Of a DNA stretch of 58,162 bases, positions 18,344 to 28,110 are shown in pieces; position 1 is the first letter of the stretch; the number at the start of each line of letters is the position of its first letter. The translations under genes were made by a program, and so were the position numbers. The stretch covers positions 1 to 58,162 of the forward strand of contig CAITNQ010000257.1 of the NCBI GenBank assembly GCA_903893785.1, in the 5' to 3' direction. This stretch comes from an uncultured Gemmatimonadota bacterium. GTDB lineage: Bacteria; Latescibacterota; UBA2968; UBA8231. Under the pieces are notes generated by a model. The model worked only from the letters and a program-made list of their open reading frames with translations. It was not told the origin of the DNA and ran no database searches.

Positions 18344-19723
18344 TCAGTTCCCTCCTCCGGGCCCCTCCGGGCCGGGGTTGGCCGGGGCCTCAGCCGCCGG
18401 TCTGACAACACAGCGCGCGCTCTCCATGCGCAGCACTTCGACCCGACTGCCGGCGGCCAGGTCCTGGTTGGCCACCGCCGGCCAGTACGAACCACGCAGG
18501 TAGATCCGTCCGGGTTGGCCCGGGGCCGCCGCCGTGGTAAGCACACCGATCTCCCCGGCCATGGCTTCGGGGCCACTGGTGGGGCCCTGGTTCTGGGCCC
18601 GCAGCAACAGGGTGCCCACGCCCAGCACAATGGCGGCGAAACCGCCGGCCACGCCCCAGATGAGCGGCGGTGCCACGTGCAGCGGCGAGCCAGGGACATC
18701 GAACAACAGGTACGAACCCGCGACCAGGCAGGCCAAGCCGGCGGCGGCCAGCAGGCCGAAGCTGGTGACGTAGATCTCGGCGACCAGCAGACCGGTGGCG
18801 ACGATGATGAGCAGCACGCCGAACCAGTTGACCGGCACCAGTTGGCCCACCAGGACCAGCAGCAGCAGGGCGGCACCCGTGGCCCCCGGCACGATCAGAC
18901 CCGGGCTCTTGTATTCGACAAACAGCAGGAACAGCCCCAGCAACAGCAGCCCGTACAGCAGGTCCGGATTGGCGAGGGCCTGGGCTACCCGTTGCGTCGC
19001 ACTGGGGGCCATAACCTCGAGCCGCGCACCGCGGGTGTGAAGGGTGACCGGGCCGCTGGCCAACCCGATGGCCCGTCCGTCGATGGCCGCCAGCAGGCTG
19101 TCAGGATTTGGCGCGATCAGGTCGATCACGCCGGCGGCCAAGGCTTCCTCGGCCGGCAGCGAGGCTGACTCGCGCACGGCTTTCTCGGCCCAGTCGGCGC
19201 TGCGCCCGCGAGCCAGGGCCAGGCTGCGGGCCCAGGCGGCCGTGTCGTTCTCGATCTTGCGCGCCATCACCTCGTCGCCGCTGCCCCCGAACAGCGAGAC
19301 CGGATGGGCAGCACCGATATGCGTTGTCGGCGCCATGGCTGCGACATGGGCCGCCAGCGTCAGGAATACACCCGCGGACCCCGCCCGGGCCCCAGGTGGA
19401 GTGACGTAGACCAGGACCGGCACCGGTGCGTCCAAGATGGACTGCACCAACTCACGCGTCGCTTCCAGGAGACCGCCGGGCGTGTCCATCTCCAACATCA
19501 ACGCTTCGGCGCCGCGGTCATGGGCCTGCGCCAGCGCGCTGCGGACATAGTCACGGGTGGCTTGCGTGATGATGCCGTCGATAGGGACGGTCAGGACCAG
19601 GGGGGGCGCGGCCGGCGCCGCGCCGGGGTCGTCTGCGGGTTCGCGTCCGGCGGCCGCCTGGGCACCCGCCGACGATCCGCCGACGGCCATGAACAGGGCA
19701 AGCACCAACGCCAGGGCACGCAT
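18344..19723 (-). CDS. nfeD: NfeD-family membrane-bound ClpP-class serine protease
   Basis: 459 aa, start ATG 19723 behind GGAGG. A signal peptide (about 1-25) leads to a ClpP-like serine protease domain: [18 protein letters not shown], then the nucleophile region [10 protein letters not shown] (Ser116) and the general-base lysine in MARKIEND (Lys156), as in the archaeal 1510-N/NfeD1b proteases. Four or five membrane helices (about 245-350) and a C-terminal OB-fold NfeD domain ([20 protein letters not shown] region) complete the long NfeD1b architecture. Together with the slipin it is thought to control membrane protein turnover and lipid-raft-like domains. A candidate promoter is at 19814-19842. 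Confident. Confidence 0.93.
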   Translation of the reverse strand: MRALALVLALFMAVGGSSAGAQAAAGREPADDPGAAPAAPPLVLTVPIDGIITQATRDYVRSALAQAHDRGAEALMLEMDTPGGLLEATRELVQSILDAPVPVLVYVTPPGARAGSAGVFLTLAAHVAAMAPTTHIGAAHPVSLFGGSGDEVMARKIENDTAAWARSLALARGRSADWAEKAVRESASLPAEEALAAGVIDLIAPNPDSLLAAIDGRAIGLASGPVTLHTRGARLEVMAPSATQRVAQALANPDLLYGLLLLGLFLLFVEYKSPGLIVPGATGAALLLLVLVGQLVPVNWFGVLLIIVATGLLVAEIYVTSFGLLAAAGLACLVAGSYLLFDVPGSPLHVAPPLIWGVAGGFAAIVLGVGTLLLRAQNQGPTSGPEAMAGEIGVLTTAAAPGQPGRIYLRGSYWPAVANQDLAAGSRVEVLRMESARCVVRPAAEAPANPGPEGPGGGN

Positions 19724-19813
19724 GGTACCTCCTCACCCGAGCCAGGACGGGGTCGTCTGAACGGCCCTGCATCCGGCCGGACCCGACGCTCGACAGGGCC
19801 GGGTTCCATGGGA

Positions 19814-19842
19814 AGAATGCGCATCCGCGATCCAGAATGCAA
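19814..19842 (-). promoter_or_regulatory. Candidate promoter for nfeD-slipin operon
   Basis: Minus strand TTGCAT (19842-19837), 17-base spacer, CATTCT (19819-19814). The leader would be about 85 bases. The -10 is weak. Confidence 0.35.
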
Positions 19843-20238
19843 CCAGCTTCGGCGCGCTGGGCCGCCCCGGGGCCCGGACGGGTTGGCGTCCGCCGATCCG
19901 GGCGGGCGGTACGGGGCGCCAGGTCCGCCCCGACGGGACCTGCACCGCGTCGGGGCGGACCGCGTACCACGGCTGCGGCGACGGACCGGCCGCGTCCGCT
20001 GTGCGGGGCCGAACGGCTCAGACCTGGGGGAGCGTCGCCGGTCTTGGCGCGGGTCCCGGGTGTTGGTGATCGCGCGCCGAGTGTGGCTCGCGGGCCCCGC
20101 GCCTGAGCGCGAAGGCTCAAACGCCCGGCCGGCCGCCAGCCTTGATGCGTGCCGTGGGCGACCAACCATGGCCAGCCGCGATCTGGCTGCCGCGTCGGCT
20201 GAGCGGCGACGCCCGTGTCGCCCACCGTGCGGCCTGCC

Positions 20239-20267
20239 TTGAGGCTTGCCCGGTACCGGGGTACCTT
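20239..20267 (+). promoter_or_regulatory. Sigma-70-type promoter for 20344-29890 gene series
   Basis: TTGAGG (20239-20244), 17-base spacer, TACCTT (20262-20267). Two GGTACC words sit in the spacer and overlap the -10, a possible operator. The leader is about 70 bases. Confidence 0.45.
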
Positions 20268-20343
20268 TGCGCTACCTATTCCCCGCCGATGCAGGCCACC
20301 CGGAGTGGCCGTTGGCCTGCGTCTTCGCGCGCAAGGAGGCCCC

Positions 20344-21066
20344 ATGCCCTGGTCCACACATCGCTGTCTTCTGGTGCTGGCCCTGCTGTTGGTGCCCGGC
20401 CTTTGCCTGGCCGAGAAGACGACGCGCATCAGCTACGACTACCTGGAAGCCATCAACGCGGATCACTTCACAGTCGAGTACCGCCGGCGAGACCCCAACG
20501 ACACCGAGCAGCGCCGCCTGCGAACGCTGCAACTGGTCACGGGTTCGCGGCGCCGGCTGCATCTCCCCGAGTTGGTGGTCAATGGCGTCGCTTACTACCT
20601 CGATGCCCGCAGTGTCACGGTGGCGGTCGACAGTACCGCGGGCGCGTCCGGGGCCCCGAACCTGGCGGCGCGCGTGCTCATGCCCTACTCTGACTTGGTG
20701 AGCAGCGAGAGCGAGTACCTCGGGCGCTACCGCAGTTCGCGCTTTGTCCACGCCCTTGGTCCCGGGGGCGTGGCCGAGCTCAACAACCTGGGAGTCAGCG
20801 GCGGGCTGGGGCTGCCTGAACTGGGCGCGGCGCGCTATCAGTATGGCTACGTCGCGGGTGCCGTGCTGAGTCTGGGTTCGACCTACACCGGCCTGGCTGG
20901 GGTGGTGGTTTGTTACGCCAACCCCGGGCGAGGCGGGCGCATGGTGGCTGCCTCCAGTGTCGGTTGGCTCATCGGCAACCTGTTGATGGAGCATGCCCAG
21001 CGCCACACCGAGACGGCGTACAAACGCATCGCCACGGCGTTGGCCAAACGGCTGTCGCCGCGATAG
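20344..21066 (+). CDS. Hypothetical exported protein
   Basis: 240 aa, start ATG 20344 with AAGGAGG about 5 bases upstream. A clear signal peptide (MPWSTHRCLLVLALLLVPGLCLA, cleaved before E) may be a lipobox variant since LCLAE has a Cys, but the fit is poor. The mature part has a beta-rich first half (ISYDYLEAINADHFTVEYRR) and a glycine-rich later half with hydrophobic stretches (GYVAGAVLSLGSTYTGLAGV). I do not recognise a family. It is the first gene of a rightward series, 41 bases before the GH36 gene. A periplasmic or membrane-associated location is inferred. Confidence 0.6.
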   Translation: MPWSTHRCLLVLALLLVPGLCLAEKTTRISYDYLEAINADHFTVEYRRRDPNDTEQRRLRTLQLVTGSRRRLHLPELVVNGVAYYLDARSVTVAVDSTAGASGAPNLAARVLMPYSDLVSSESEYLGRYRSSRFVHALGPGGVAELNNLGVSGGLGLPELGAARYQYGYVAGAVLSLGSTYTGLAGVVVCYANPGRGGRMVAASSVGWLIGNLLMEHAQRHTETAYKRIATALAKRLSPR

Positions 21067-21107
21067 CCGCATCGGCCTGACCTGCCGACTGTCACCGGGA
21101 GACTCCC

Positions 21108-23594
21108 ATGCCTGCCGAACCTGATCTGCTGTCGCTCCTGCAGTCCGAGACGCAGCGCAATGCGGCTTGGGCGCTCGCGGCCTTTGACGGTACCCCAACC
21201 AGCCCGGGCGGCCCGCGGTTGTGGGTGGTCCATGAGGACTCGCCGGGCGACACCAAGGTCAACCGCGCGAGCGCGGGCGGTCCCCTGCGGCTGGGTGAGC
21301 AGGTTTTTGCCCGGGGGCTGGGGGTAAACTCCCTGAGTCGGGTACGGCTCGTCCTGCCCGTGGCAGCGGTCCGGTTCCGCGCCGTGATCGGCCTCGACCG
21401 CAACGTCGACAACACGCCGGCGTCGGTGGATTTCCACATTGTCAGCGGCGATCGCGAGTTCTTCGCGTCGCCCGTCCTCCGCAGCGGCGCGCCCCCCCAG
21501 GACCTGGACCTGGCTCTGCCCGAAGTGCATGAACTCGACCTGGTCGTGGATGTGGGCGGCGACGATCGCGGCTGGGATCAGGCGGACTGGGCGGACGCGC
21601 GCGTGGACCTGGTTGACGGCCAGGTCATCTGGCTCGATGACCTGGCCACCCAGGCTGGCCCGGGCCCGGGGTTGCCGGTCTCTTTCGTTTATGACGGCGC
21701 CCATTCGTCGACCTTCCTGCACCGATGGTCGCGGACGCTGACCGTGGATCGGCTTGCCGACGGCGGGCACCAGCGCACGGTAACGGCCACTGACCCGGAG
21801 ACCGGGCTGCAGGTTCAGGTCGCTTGCCGGGTGTATGGTGATACCCCGGGCACCGATTGGTCGGTCCGCTTCGTCCATACGGGAGACGCCGAGACTCCGG
21901 TGCTGGAGCAGATCCAGACCCTTGATGCCTGCATTGCCACGGGCGTCACCGCGGGCATCCGGGTGCACCGTCTCGAAGGCAGTCTGTGCCGCGCGGACGA
22001 TTGGCAGCCTTTCACCGAGCAACTGGTGGCTGGGCAGCGGTTGGCTTTCGCCGCGACCCACGGCCGGTCTGCCAATGTGTCGCCGTTCTTCGCCTGCGAC
22101 TGGGGCACCGGCGGCGTGATCACGGCCATCGGCTGGTCAGGCCAGTGGGCGGCGGCTCTGAGCCTCGACCAAGGACAGCTGCGCCTGGCCGCCGGTCAGG
22201 AGCGGGTGCGCCTGCGGCTACGCCCCGGCGAAGCCGTCCGCGGTCCGCGCATCCTGCAGCTGTACTGGGGCGAGGGCGACTACACCTCGGCCTGCAATCT
22301 GTTCCGTCGGACCATGGTCGCGCACATCGTGCCGCGCGTGCACGGGGCGCCCGTGTTGCCGCCGCTGGCGTACCTGAGCACGGCTTTCTACGAGCTCAAC
22401 CGCACGGCCGAGTCGAACCTGCACGAGCACCTGCAGGCAGCCCGTGGGTTGGGCTTCGAGGTGTTCTGGCTCGATGCCTACTGGACCGGGCCCAACGGTT
22501 TCCCCGACAGCATGGGCAACTACGGCCTACCTCTCACCCAGGTTGAGCCGGCGGATCGCTTCCCCCATGGCGTGGCGTCTTTCGCTGCCGCCGTACAGCA
22601 GACCGAAATGGGCTTCCTGATGTGGTTTGAGCCCGAACGGGTGGCGCCGGGCACGCGGATCGCGCGCGAGCACCCGGAGTGGGTGCTGTCCCGGCGCGGG
22701 GACGGCAGCGGTCTGCTGGACCTGGGGCACCCGGCCGCGCGCCAGGCGCTCACCGAGTACCTCGATGCCGCCATCCGCAGTTACCATCTGAGTTGGCTCC
22801 GCATCGACTACAACATTGACCCGCTGCCGTTCTGGCAGTTGGCGGACGAGCGTGATCCGGAGCACATCGGCCTGAGCGAGATCCGTTATGTTGAGGGGTT
22901 ATACCGCCTGTGGGACGACCTGTTGGCCGCCCACCCGCACCTGTGTATCGATAACTGCGCCTCCGGCGGTCGGCGCATTGATGTGGAGGCCTGTTCGCGC
23001 AGCACGCCTCTGTGGCGCAGCGACAACACCTGTGACATGGTCGGCGAGGACCCGGCGGCCATCCGGGCGGCGGCGGTCAAGAACCAGTTGATGAGCAGCG
23101 GCCTGAACCGCTATGTCCCTTTCAGCACTGTGGGGCAAATGGGCGTGACTCCCTACTTCGTCCGGTCCGGGTTCAACGCCGGGCTGGCCTTCTGCCAGGA
23201 TGTCCGACCGGCCCACTTCCCGCGCGAGCTGATGCGCCAAGGCCTGGCCGAGGCCCGCCGCCTTCGACCGTACTGGTTCGGCGACTTCTATCCTCTGGCC
23301 GGCGCTGACGGCGATCCCGCTGCTTGGTGCCTCCTGCAGTACCATCGCCCGGAAAGCGAGGACGGCGTCATTCTGGCTTTTCGGCGCCACGAGTCGCCCT
23401 TTACGGCCCGGCGTTGCCGACCGCGGCAGATCGTCGCGACCGCGCAGTACCGCGTCCAGATCGCGTCCGGGTACCAACCAGAGCCGCCCGTGGAAATGGC
23501 CGGAGCCGATCTGCAGGAGCTCGAACTGCGCATCGCGGAGCAACCCGGGTCGGTGCTGGTTGAGTACCAACGGCTGCCGGGCACGTCGGGCTGA
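21108..23594 (+). CDS. GH36-like alpha-galactosidase with N-terminal NPCBM domain
   Basis: 828 aa. Residues about 30-170 are an NPCBM-type carbohydrate-binding domain (FARGLGVNSLSRVRL, VDVGGDDRGWDQADWADARV). The middle and C-terminal parts are a GH-D clan alpha-galactosidase: FEVFWLDAYWTGPNG, MWFEPERVAPG, the nucleophile in WLRIDYN (Asp567), CASGGRRID, and the acid/base in WRSDN (Asp639). All catalytic marks of family GH36 are intact. The enzyme would release terminal alpha-galactose, probably inside the cell because there is no signal peptide. It precedes the GH29 gene by 209 bases. Family assignment is strong; linkage preference is not shown by sequence. Confidence 0.9.
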   Translation: MPAEPDLLSLLQSETQRNAAWALAAFDGTPTSPGGPRLWVVHEDSPGDTKVNRASAGGPLRLGEQVFARGLGVNSLSRVRLVLPVAAVRFRAVIGLDRNVDNTPASVDFHIVSGDREFFASPVLRSGAPPQDLDLALPEVHELDLVVDVGGDDRGWDQADWADARVDLVDGQVIWLDDLATQAGPGPGLPVSFVYDGAHSSTFLHRWSRTLTVDRLADGGHQRTVTATDPETGLQVQVACRVYGDTPGTDWSVRFVHTGDAETPVLEQIQTLDACIATGVTAGIRVHRLEGSLCRADDWQPFTEQLVAGQRLAFAATHGRSANVSPFFACDWGTGGVITAIGWSGQWAAALSLDQGQLRLAAGQERVRLRLRPGEAVRGPRILQLYWGEGDYTSACNLFRRTMVAHIVPRVHGAPVLPPLAYLSTAFYELNRTAESNLHEHLQAARGLGFEVFWLDAYWTGPNGFPDSMGNYGLPLTQVEPADRFPHGVASFAAAVQQTEMGFLMWFEPERVAPGTRIAREHPEWVLSRRGDGSGLLDLGHPAARQALTEYLDAAIRSYHLSWLRIDYNIDPLPFWQLADERDPEHIGLSEIRYVEGLYRLWDDLLAAHPHLCIDNCASGGRRIDVEACSRSTPLWRSDNTCDMVGEDPAAIRAAAVKNQLMSSGLNRYVPFSTVGQMGVTPYFVRSGFNAGLAFCQDVRPAHFPRELMRQGLAEARRLRPYWFGDFYPLAGADGDPAAWCLLQYHRPESEDGVILAFRRHESPFTARRCRPRQIVATAQYRVQIASGYQPEPPVEMAGADLQELELRIAEQPGSVLVEYQRLPGTSG

Positions 23595-23803
23595 TTCCGC
23601 ACCGCAGCCGTGGACCCCGGCGCGGGCCGGCGGGCCCGGTGCGGCCCGTCCGTCCGGGCTCGCCGGCTATTTGCCGCCACCAGGCCGGCAACGGGCGCCC
23701 GACGTGTCGCCTCGGCCAGCGCGCCGCCCCGCCCAAGGCCCGTTGGGTGGTTTGCCGCACGTCGTCGGCGGTGCCGACACTACCCTGACCCGCAGGAGGG
23801 CCA

Positions 23804-24811
23804 ATGCGCAGCGTCAATGAAGGATACCAGGTGGAGTCGGTCGCCTGCTCGACCCAGGCCTCTGCCGCAGGACTACAGGCGTTCGTCGACGCCCGGTACG
23901 GTTTGAGCATGCATTGGGGGCTCTATGCGCTGTACGGTCGCGGCGAATGGGTGCACTACAACGAGCGCATCCCGCTGCCTGAATACCGCCGGCGCCTCCA
24001 GCAGTTCAACCCGGTCCGGTTCTGCGCCGAGGAGTGGGCTGATCTGGTCCTCGAGAGCGGCCAGAAATTCCTCCTCATCACGGCCAAGCACCACGACGGC
24101 TTCTGCCTGTGGCCGAGTCAGCTGACGGACTTCACCATCGCCGCCACGCCCTTTGGCCGCGATCCGCTGGCCGAGCTGGCTGCCGCGCTCCACGCCCGCG
24201 GTCTGGGGCTGCACTTCTACTACTCGCTGCTCGATTGGACCCATCCGGCATACCGTTCCGACTGGCCCGCCTATGTGGCCTACTATCAGGGCCAGCTGCG
24301 CGAACTGCTCACCGGTTATGGTCCCATCGCGGGCGTGATCTTCGATGGCTACTGGCCGCGCACCCTGTTCGACGGCCCGGACGAGAGCGAGTGGTTTCCA
24401 CCCCGCGGCCCGTTGGACCTGCAGGGGACCTACGAGCTGATCCACTCGCTGCAGCCCGATGCTGTGGTGGCCAACAACGGCCACATCCCGCCGTTGCCGG
24501 GCGAGGACTACCAGGTGTGGGAACTGGACATGCCCGGGCAGAACACGGTTGGCTTCAACACCACCGATACCGGCAGCAAGCCCTTCGCCGTGTGGTGGAA
24601 CCTGAACCAGGGCTGGTCGTACGCGCCGAGCACCCACGCGGTCAAGGAACCGGGCGTCGTTCTTGCCACCCTACGCCAGGCCTTCAGCCACCAGGCGGTG
24701 TTCATGCTGAACGTAGGCCCGCGCCCGTTCGGCGACATCCACCCGGAAGAGCAGCAGGCCCTGCGCCGCATGGGAACGCAGCTGCGCCAGCTGCGCCTGC
24801 TGACCGGCTGA
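23804..24811 (+). CDS. GH29-like alpha-L-fucosidase
   Basis: 335 aa, start ATG 23804 behind AGGAGGG. Sequence marks of GH29: RYGLSMHWGLYALYGRGEWV at the N-terminus, KFLLITAKHHDGFCLWPS, FYYSLLDWTHP, and the nucleophile in VIFDGYW (Asp181). The protein ends after the catalytic barrel, without the C-terminal beta-sandwich of many fucosidases (usual length above 430), so it is a short, barrel-only form. No signal peptide is visible. The histidine kinase gene starts only 4 bases after its stop, so they are cotranscribed. The family call is strong. Confidence 0.88.
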   Translation: MRSVNEGYQVESVACSTQASAAGLQAFVDARYGLSMHWGLYALYGRGEWVHYNERIPLPEYRRRLQQFNPVRFCAEEWADLVLESGQKFLLITAKHHDGFCLWPSQLTDFTIAATPFGRDPLAELAAALHARGLGLHFYYSLLDWTHPAYRSDWPAYVAYYQGQLRELLTGYGPIAGVIFDGYWPRTLFDGPDESEWFPPRGPLDLQGTYELIHSLQPDAVVANNGHIPPLPGEDYQVWELDMPGQNTVGFNTTDTGSKPFAVWWNLNQGWSYAPSTHAVKEPGVVLATLRQAFSHQAVFMLNVGPRPFGDIHPEEQQALRRMGTQLRQLRLLTG

Positions 24812-24815
24812 AGCA

Positions 24816-26192
24816 ATGGGCGCGGTGGACCAGGGGCGCGATGGGATCGATGGCAGCACCCCCGCGGTGGCTGCACCCACGGCTGCTGTGGGGCAAGGCG
24901 GCCGCCTGGCGCGTCTGGGCCGACGGGTACGCGCCTGGGTAGAGCCGCCGCAGTTCGTTGACGATGACGTTCGCACTCGCCGGGCGATTCTGCTTAACAG
25001 CATGTTGCTGGCCACCGCCGGTCTGGTGCTGCTGCTCATCGCCGGCAACTTCGCCGGCACCCCGGTACCGGTCTGGGTAACGGCCATCGACGCTGGTTTC
25101 ATCGCGCTTAGTCTTTGGCTGCGGCAGTTGACCCGGCAGGGCCGCGTGGTGCTGGTCGGCGCTCTCCTGCTGGTGGCCGGGGTGATCGCCGTGACCGCCA
25201 GCCTGGCCCTGATGGGTACGGTGCGGGCGCCGGCGGCCGGGGTGTACATGCTGCTCGTCATTACCGGCGGGCTGCTCTTCGAGGTGCCGGGCTTGGTCGC
25301 CGCCACAGTGGCCTGCTCGGCCTCTGTGGCGGGTCTGATCATGGCCGAGAACTCCGGCTGGCTCCCGCCGGCCCGTTACGACGATACCGCCACGCAGTGG
25401 CTGACGCACACCGTCCTGGCCGCGTGGGCGGGCATCCTGACGCGTTCCGCTCTGCAGGCCACCCGACAGGCCCTGGCCAGAGCCCGCCAGGAGATCCATC
25501 GGCGCGAATCGGTCGAGGCGCAGTTGCGCGGTACTCTGGCCGAGCGCGAAGTGCTGGTAAGGGAGGTCCACCATCGGGTCAAGAACAACCTGGCATCGGT
25601 CTGCGCCCTGATCGACCTGCAGCGCGACACGCTGGAGGGGCCGACCGACAGGCATGCCTGGAGCGAACTGCGCGGCCGGGTCAGCGCCATGGCCCTGGTG
25701 CACGAGCTGCTGTACCGCTCGACCCACGTGGGGCAGGTGAAGATGCACGACTACCTGGCGGACCTGGTGGCCCAATTGGAGACCGTGTACCCCATGCCGC
25801 CGGACGTGAGCGTGAAGGTCGAAGCGGGTGCCGTCCAGCTGGGTCTGGATAGCGCCATCCCCTGCGGCTTGATCGCCAACGAACTGCTCACCAATGCGGC
25901 CAAGTACGCTTTCCCACCCGGCTTCGCCCCCCCGGGTGACGAACCGCGCGCCATTACCATCACCATGACCGCGGCCGACGGGCAGTGCTGTCTGGCCGTC
26001 AGCGACAACGGCGTCGGCCTGCCGGGCCAACCGGACCTGGGCGGCACAGCCACCCTGGGCTTGCGGCTGGTCATGGCTGTGGCGCGATCCGAGCTGCGCG
26101 GCCGAGTGACCGTCGACACGACGCCCCGCACCACCTTCACAGTGCGCTTCCCGTACCCCTCGCGAGACGGCCATGGCGACCTGCACCCATAG
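24816..26192 (+). CDS. HisKA_2-type membrane sensor histidine kinase
   Basis: 458 aa. Six hydrophobic segments lie at about residues 50-205, with no large extracytoplasmic sensor loop. They are followed by a coiled coil (ARARQEIHRRESVEAQLRGT) and the HisKA_2 phospho-acceptor block REVHHRVKNNL (His252/253). The HATPase part has the N box LIANELLTNAAKYAF, DNGVGLPGQ and LGLRLV. The few-loop membrane domain suggests sensing inside the membrane or through a partner. No response regulator is encoded in the window, so it is an orphan. It starts 4 bases after the fucosidase and its 3' end overlaps the next gene by 20 bases, so it is translated from the glycosidase operon. Confidence 0.9.
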   Translation: MGAVDQGRDGIDGSTPAVAAPTAAVGQGGRLARLGRRVRAWVEPPQFVDDDVRTRRAILLNSMLLATAGLVLLLIAGNFAGTPVPVWVTAIDAGFIALSLWLRQLTRQGRVVLVGALLLVAGVIAVTASLALMGTVRAPAAGVYMLLVITGGLLFEVPGLVAATVACSASVAGLIMAENSGWLPPARYDDTATQWLTHTVLAAWAGILTRSALQATRQALARARQEIHRRESVEAQLRGTLAEREVLVREVHHRVKNNLASVCALIDLQRDTLEGPTDRHAWSELRGRVSAMALVHELLYRSTHVGQVKMHDYLADLVAQLETVYPMPPDVSVKVEAGAVQLGLDSAIPCGLIANELLTNAAKYAFPPGFAPPGDEPRAITITMTAADGQCCLAVSDNGVGLPGQPDLGGTATLGLRLVMAVARSELRGRVTVDTTPRTTFTVRFPYPSRDGHGDLHP

Positions 26193-27057
26193 GCTTGACC
26201 CTGATCTGCGGCTGCAGGTCGACCGCCTCGTGCCTTTGGTTCGTCGCTATGCGCGCGGGCCCTGCGGTGTGGCGTTGGGCGGCGCCCACGCCAAGGGCGT
26301 CGCCGATGGCGACTCGGACCTGGACTTGTACGTGTTCGCAGACGCCATTGAACCGGGTGACACGCGGGCGGCCCTGACGTGGGCCTGGGACGCCGCGGTT
26401 CGCGACGTGGTCTGCTGGGGTGGCGACGAAGCGTTCAACGAGGCGGGGACCGACTTCTACCTGGGCGCGCTCAAGGTGGAGTGCTGGCTGCGCAACTGCG
26501 CCAGTATCGAACGGTCGCTGGCCGAAGCCCGTCAGGGCCTGGTGCGACGACACCTGGTGACCTGGACCACGACCGGGTTCTACAACCATTGCTGCCTGGC
26601 CGACCTGGCCCATATGGTGGTTGTCCATGACCCATCCGGCGTGCTGAACGTTTGGCAGCGTGGCCTCGGCAGGTACCCGGAACCGCTGCGTCGCGCGATT
26701 ATCGGCGAGCATCTGGACGCAGCCCGGTTCTGGCCCGCCAATTTCCACTACCGCAGCGCCATCGAGCGGTTGGACGTGATCTACACTACCGGGATCGTGC
26801 AGCAGGTAGTCCACAACCTTGTCCAAGTACTTTTCGCCGCCAACCGGACCTACTTCGCCGGCGACAAGAAGCTGGCGGCAGCGCTCGACCGGTTGCCCAC
26901 GGTGCCGGTGGGGTTTGCGGCCCGCGTCAACCAGTTGCTGTACCCCGGGGCGCCCGCGACGCTGGACCGGTTGCGGCAGCAGCAGGCCGAACTGCAGTCC
27001 ATGCTGGCCGAGGTGGAGGCCGTTGTCAGCGCCACAGCCGCGGCCTCGCCGCCGTGA
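26173..27057 (+). CDS. DUF4037-like nucleotidyltransferase
   Basis: 294 aa. The N-terminal motif LGGAHAKGVADGDSDLDLYVF (here GGAHAKG at about 36-42 with Asp49 and Asp51) is the polymerase-beta-type nucleotidyltransferase signature GG-x-G-x-D-x-D. The remainder is helical, with the conserved NFHYRSAIERLDVIYT region, as in DUF4037. Such proteins are thought to transfer a nucleotide to a small molecule or protein, but no substrate is established. It overlaps the histidine kinase by 20 bases, a sign of translational coupling. No toxin-antitoxin partner (HEPN/MNT) is adjacent. Family moderately secure; function open. Confidence 0.75.
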   Translation: MATCTHRLDPDLRLQVDRLVPLVRRYARGPCGVALGGAHAKGVADGDSDLDLYVFADAIEPGDTRAALTWAWDAAVRDVVCWGGDEAFNEAGTDFYLGALKVECWLRNCASIERSLAEARQGLVRRHLVTWTTTGFYNHCCLADLAHMVVVHDPSGVLNVWQRGLGRYPEPLRRAIIGEHLDAARFWPANFHYRSAIERLDVIYTTGIVQQVVHNLVQVLFAANRTYFAGDKKLAAALDRLPTVPVGFAARVNQLLYPGAPATLDRLRQQQAELQSMLAEVEAVVSATAAASPP

Positions 27058-27162
27058 GTCGAACGGCCGTGCCTGCCCTGACGTGCGCCGATCGTCGCCA
27101 CGCCCGGTGGCGGGAGTCGGCCGCGATATGTGGTCCTCTCACCTGAGTCCCGAGGGCGATCC

Positions 27163-28107
27163 ATGTTGGTGACGCATCCACGCGCTGCGGCCGGGTTGGC
27201 CATGGGCGGCAGCGCCATTCTGCTGTGGAGCCTGTCCTCGGCCTGCATCTACTACGTGGGTCGACAGCTGGGTGTCTGGCAGTTCCTGACCCTCACGGCC
27301 GCCATCGCCGGGCTGGTGCAGTTGGCCGTGTACCTGGCCATGGGCCGGCGCCTGCGCCGCCTGCTGCTGCCGCCGACTCGCCTGTGGTTGGCTATTGGCC
27401 TGGGTTTTGTGCTCTACGAGTTCCTTTACACCGGGGCGCTCGTGGCGTCGACAACCCCGACGCAGACCATGGGGGCTAGCCTGATGAATTACCTGTGGCC
27501 GACGCTGACCGTCGTCTTCAGCGCGTGGTGGGTTGCCGGCGAACGCCTGCACGGGCGGCTGGCGCTATCCATGCTTCTGTCACTGGTCGGCCTCCTGCTG
27601 GTCAACGGCCGTGCCCTGGCCAGGCCCGAGTCCGGGGTTTCCGCCCTGCCCTATGTGCTGGGCGGACTGGCCGCTGTCTGTTGGGCTGCCTACTGCGCCC
27701 TGACCTCGCGCTGGCGCGCCTGGGCCCAGGACTACGCCGCCTCGCCGGTCGGCTTCCTTCTGGTCAGTCTCGTGGCAGCGGCGGTGTGCGCGCTCCAGAA
27801 CACGTGGATGCCCATGGATGGGCGGGCTTGGGCCGGCGTGCTCTTCACTGCCTTGGGGCCGTGGGCCGCTGGTTATCTGCTGTGGGAGTTGGCGCTGCAC
27901 CGCGCCCCGGGTACCATGCTGGGTCTGCTGGCTTCGGCCACGCCAGTGCTCTCCACCCTCTGCCTGATGCTGCTGTTCGTCCTGGTCGGCACCGGCGAAG
28001 CCCCGGGCAGCACATCCGGGGAGGGTTACTTGGTGCCGTTGCTGGCCTCGCTGCTGATCGCCGCGTCCGTGGCCCTGGGACGCACGCCTGCCCGCTCAAA
28101 GGACTGA
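27163..28107 (+). CDS. EamA/DMT-family exporter, YddG-like
   Basis: 314 aa, start ATG 27163 behind a GAGGG. It has ten predicted membrane helices in two EamA halves (MGGSAILLWSLSSACIYYVG at the start, and LGPWAAGYLLWELALHRAPG in the second half). The first helix and the ASTTPTQTMGASLMNYLWPT segment resemble the aromatic amino-acid exporter YddG. The family moves amino acids or metabolites outward across the inner membrane. It is followed 3 bases later by the GNAT gene, so they are one transcript. Substrate is unproven. Confidence 0.8.
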   Translation: MLVTHPRAAAGLAMGGSAILLWSLSSACIYYVGRQLGVWQFLTLTAAIAGLVQLAVYLAMGRRLRRLLLPPTRLWLAIGLGFVLYEFLYTGALVASTTPTQTMGASLMNYLWPTLTVVFSAWWVAGERLHGRLALSMLLSLVGLLLVNGRALARPESGVSALPYVLGGLAAVCWAAYCALTSRWRAWAQDYAASPVGFLLVSLVAAAVCALQNTWMPMDGRAWAGVLFTALGPWAAGYLLWELALHRAPGTMLGLLASATPVLSTLCLMLLFVLVGTGEAPGSTSGEGYLVPLLASLLIAASVALGRTPARSKD

Positions 28108-28110
28108 GCC

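Larger units (their letters stand above)
19724..20343. other. Divergent intergenic region (620 bp)
   Basis: No gene supported. It contains one candidate promoter each way (leftward 19814-19842, rightward 20239-20267). The middle is GC-rich with no coding pattern that I could identify. Confidence 0.55.

Noticed and set aside
26173..27057. MNT/HEPN toxin-antitoxin
   Set aside because: The nucleotidyltransferase is long (294 aa) with a DUF4037-like helical part and no HEPN gene is beside it.
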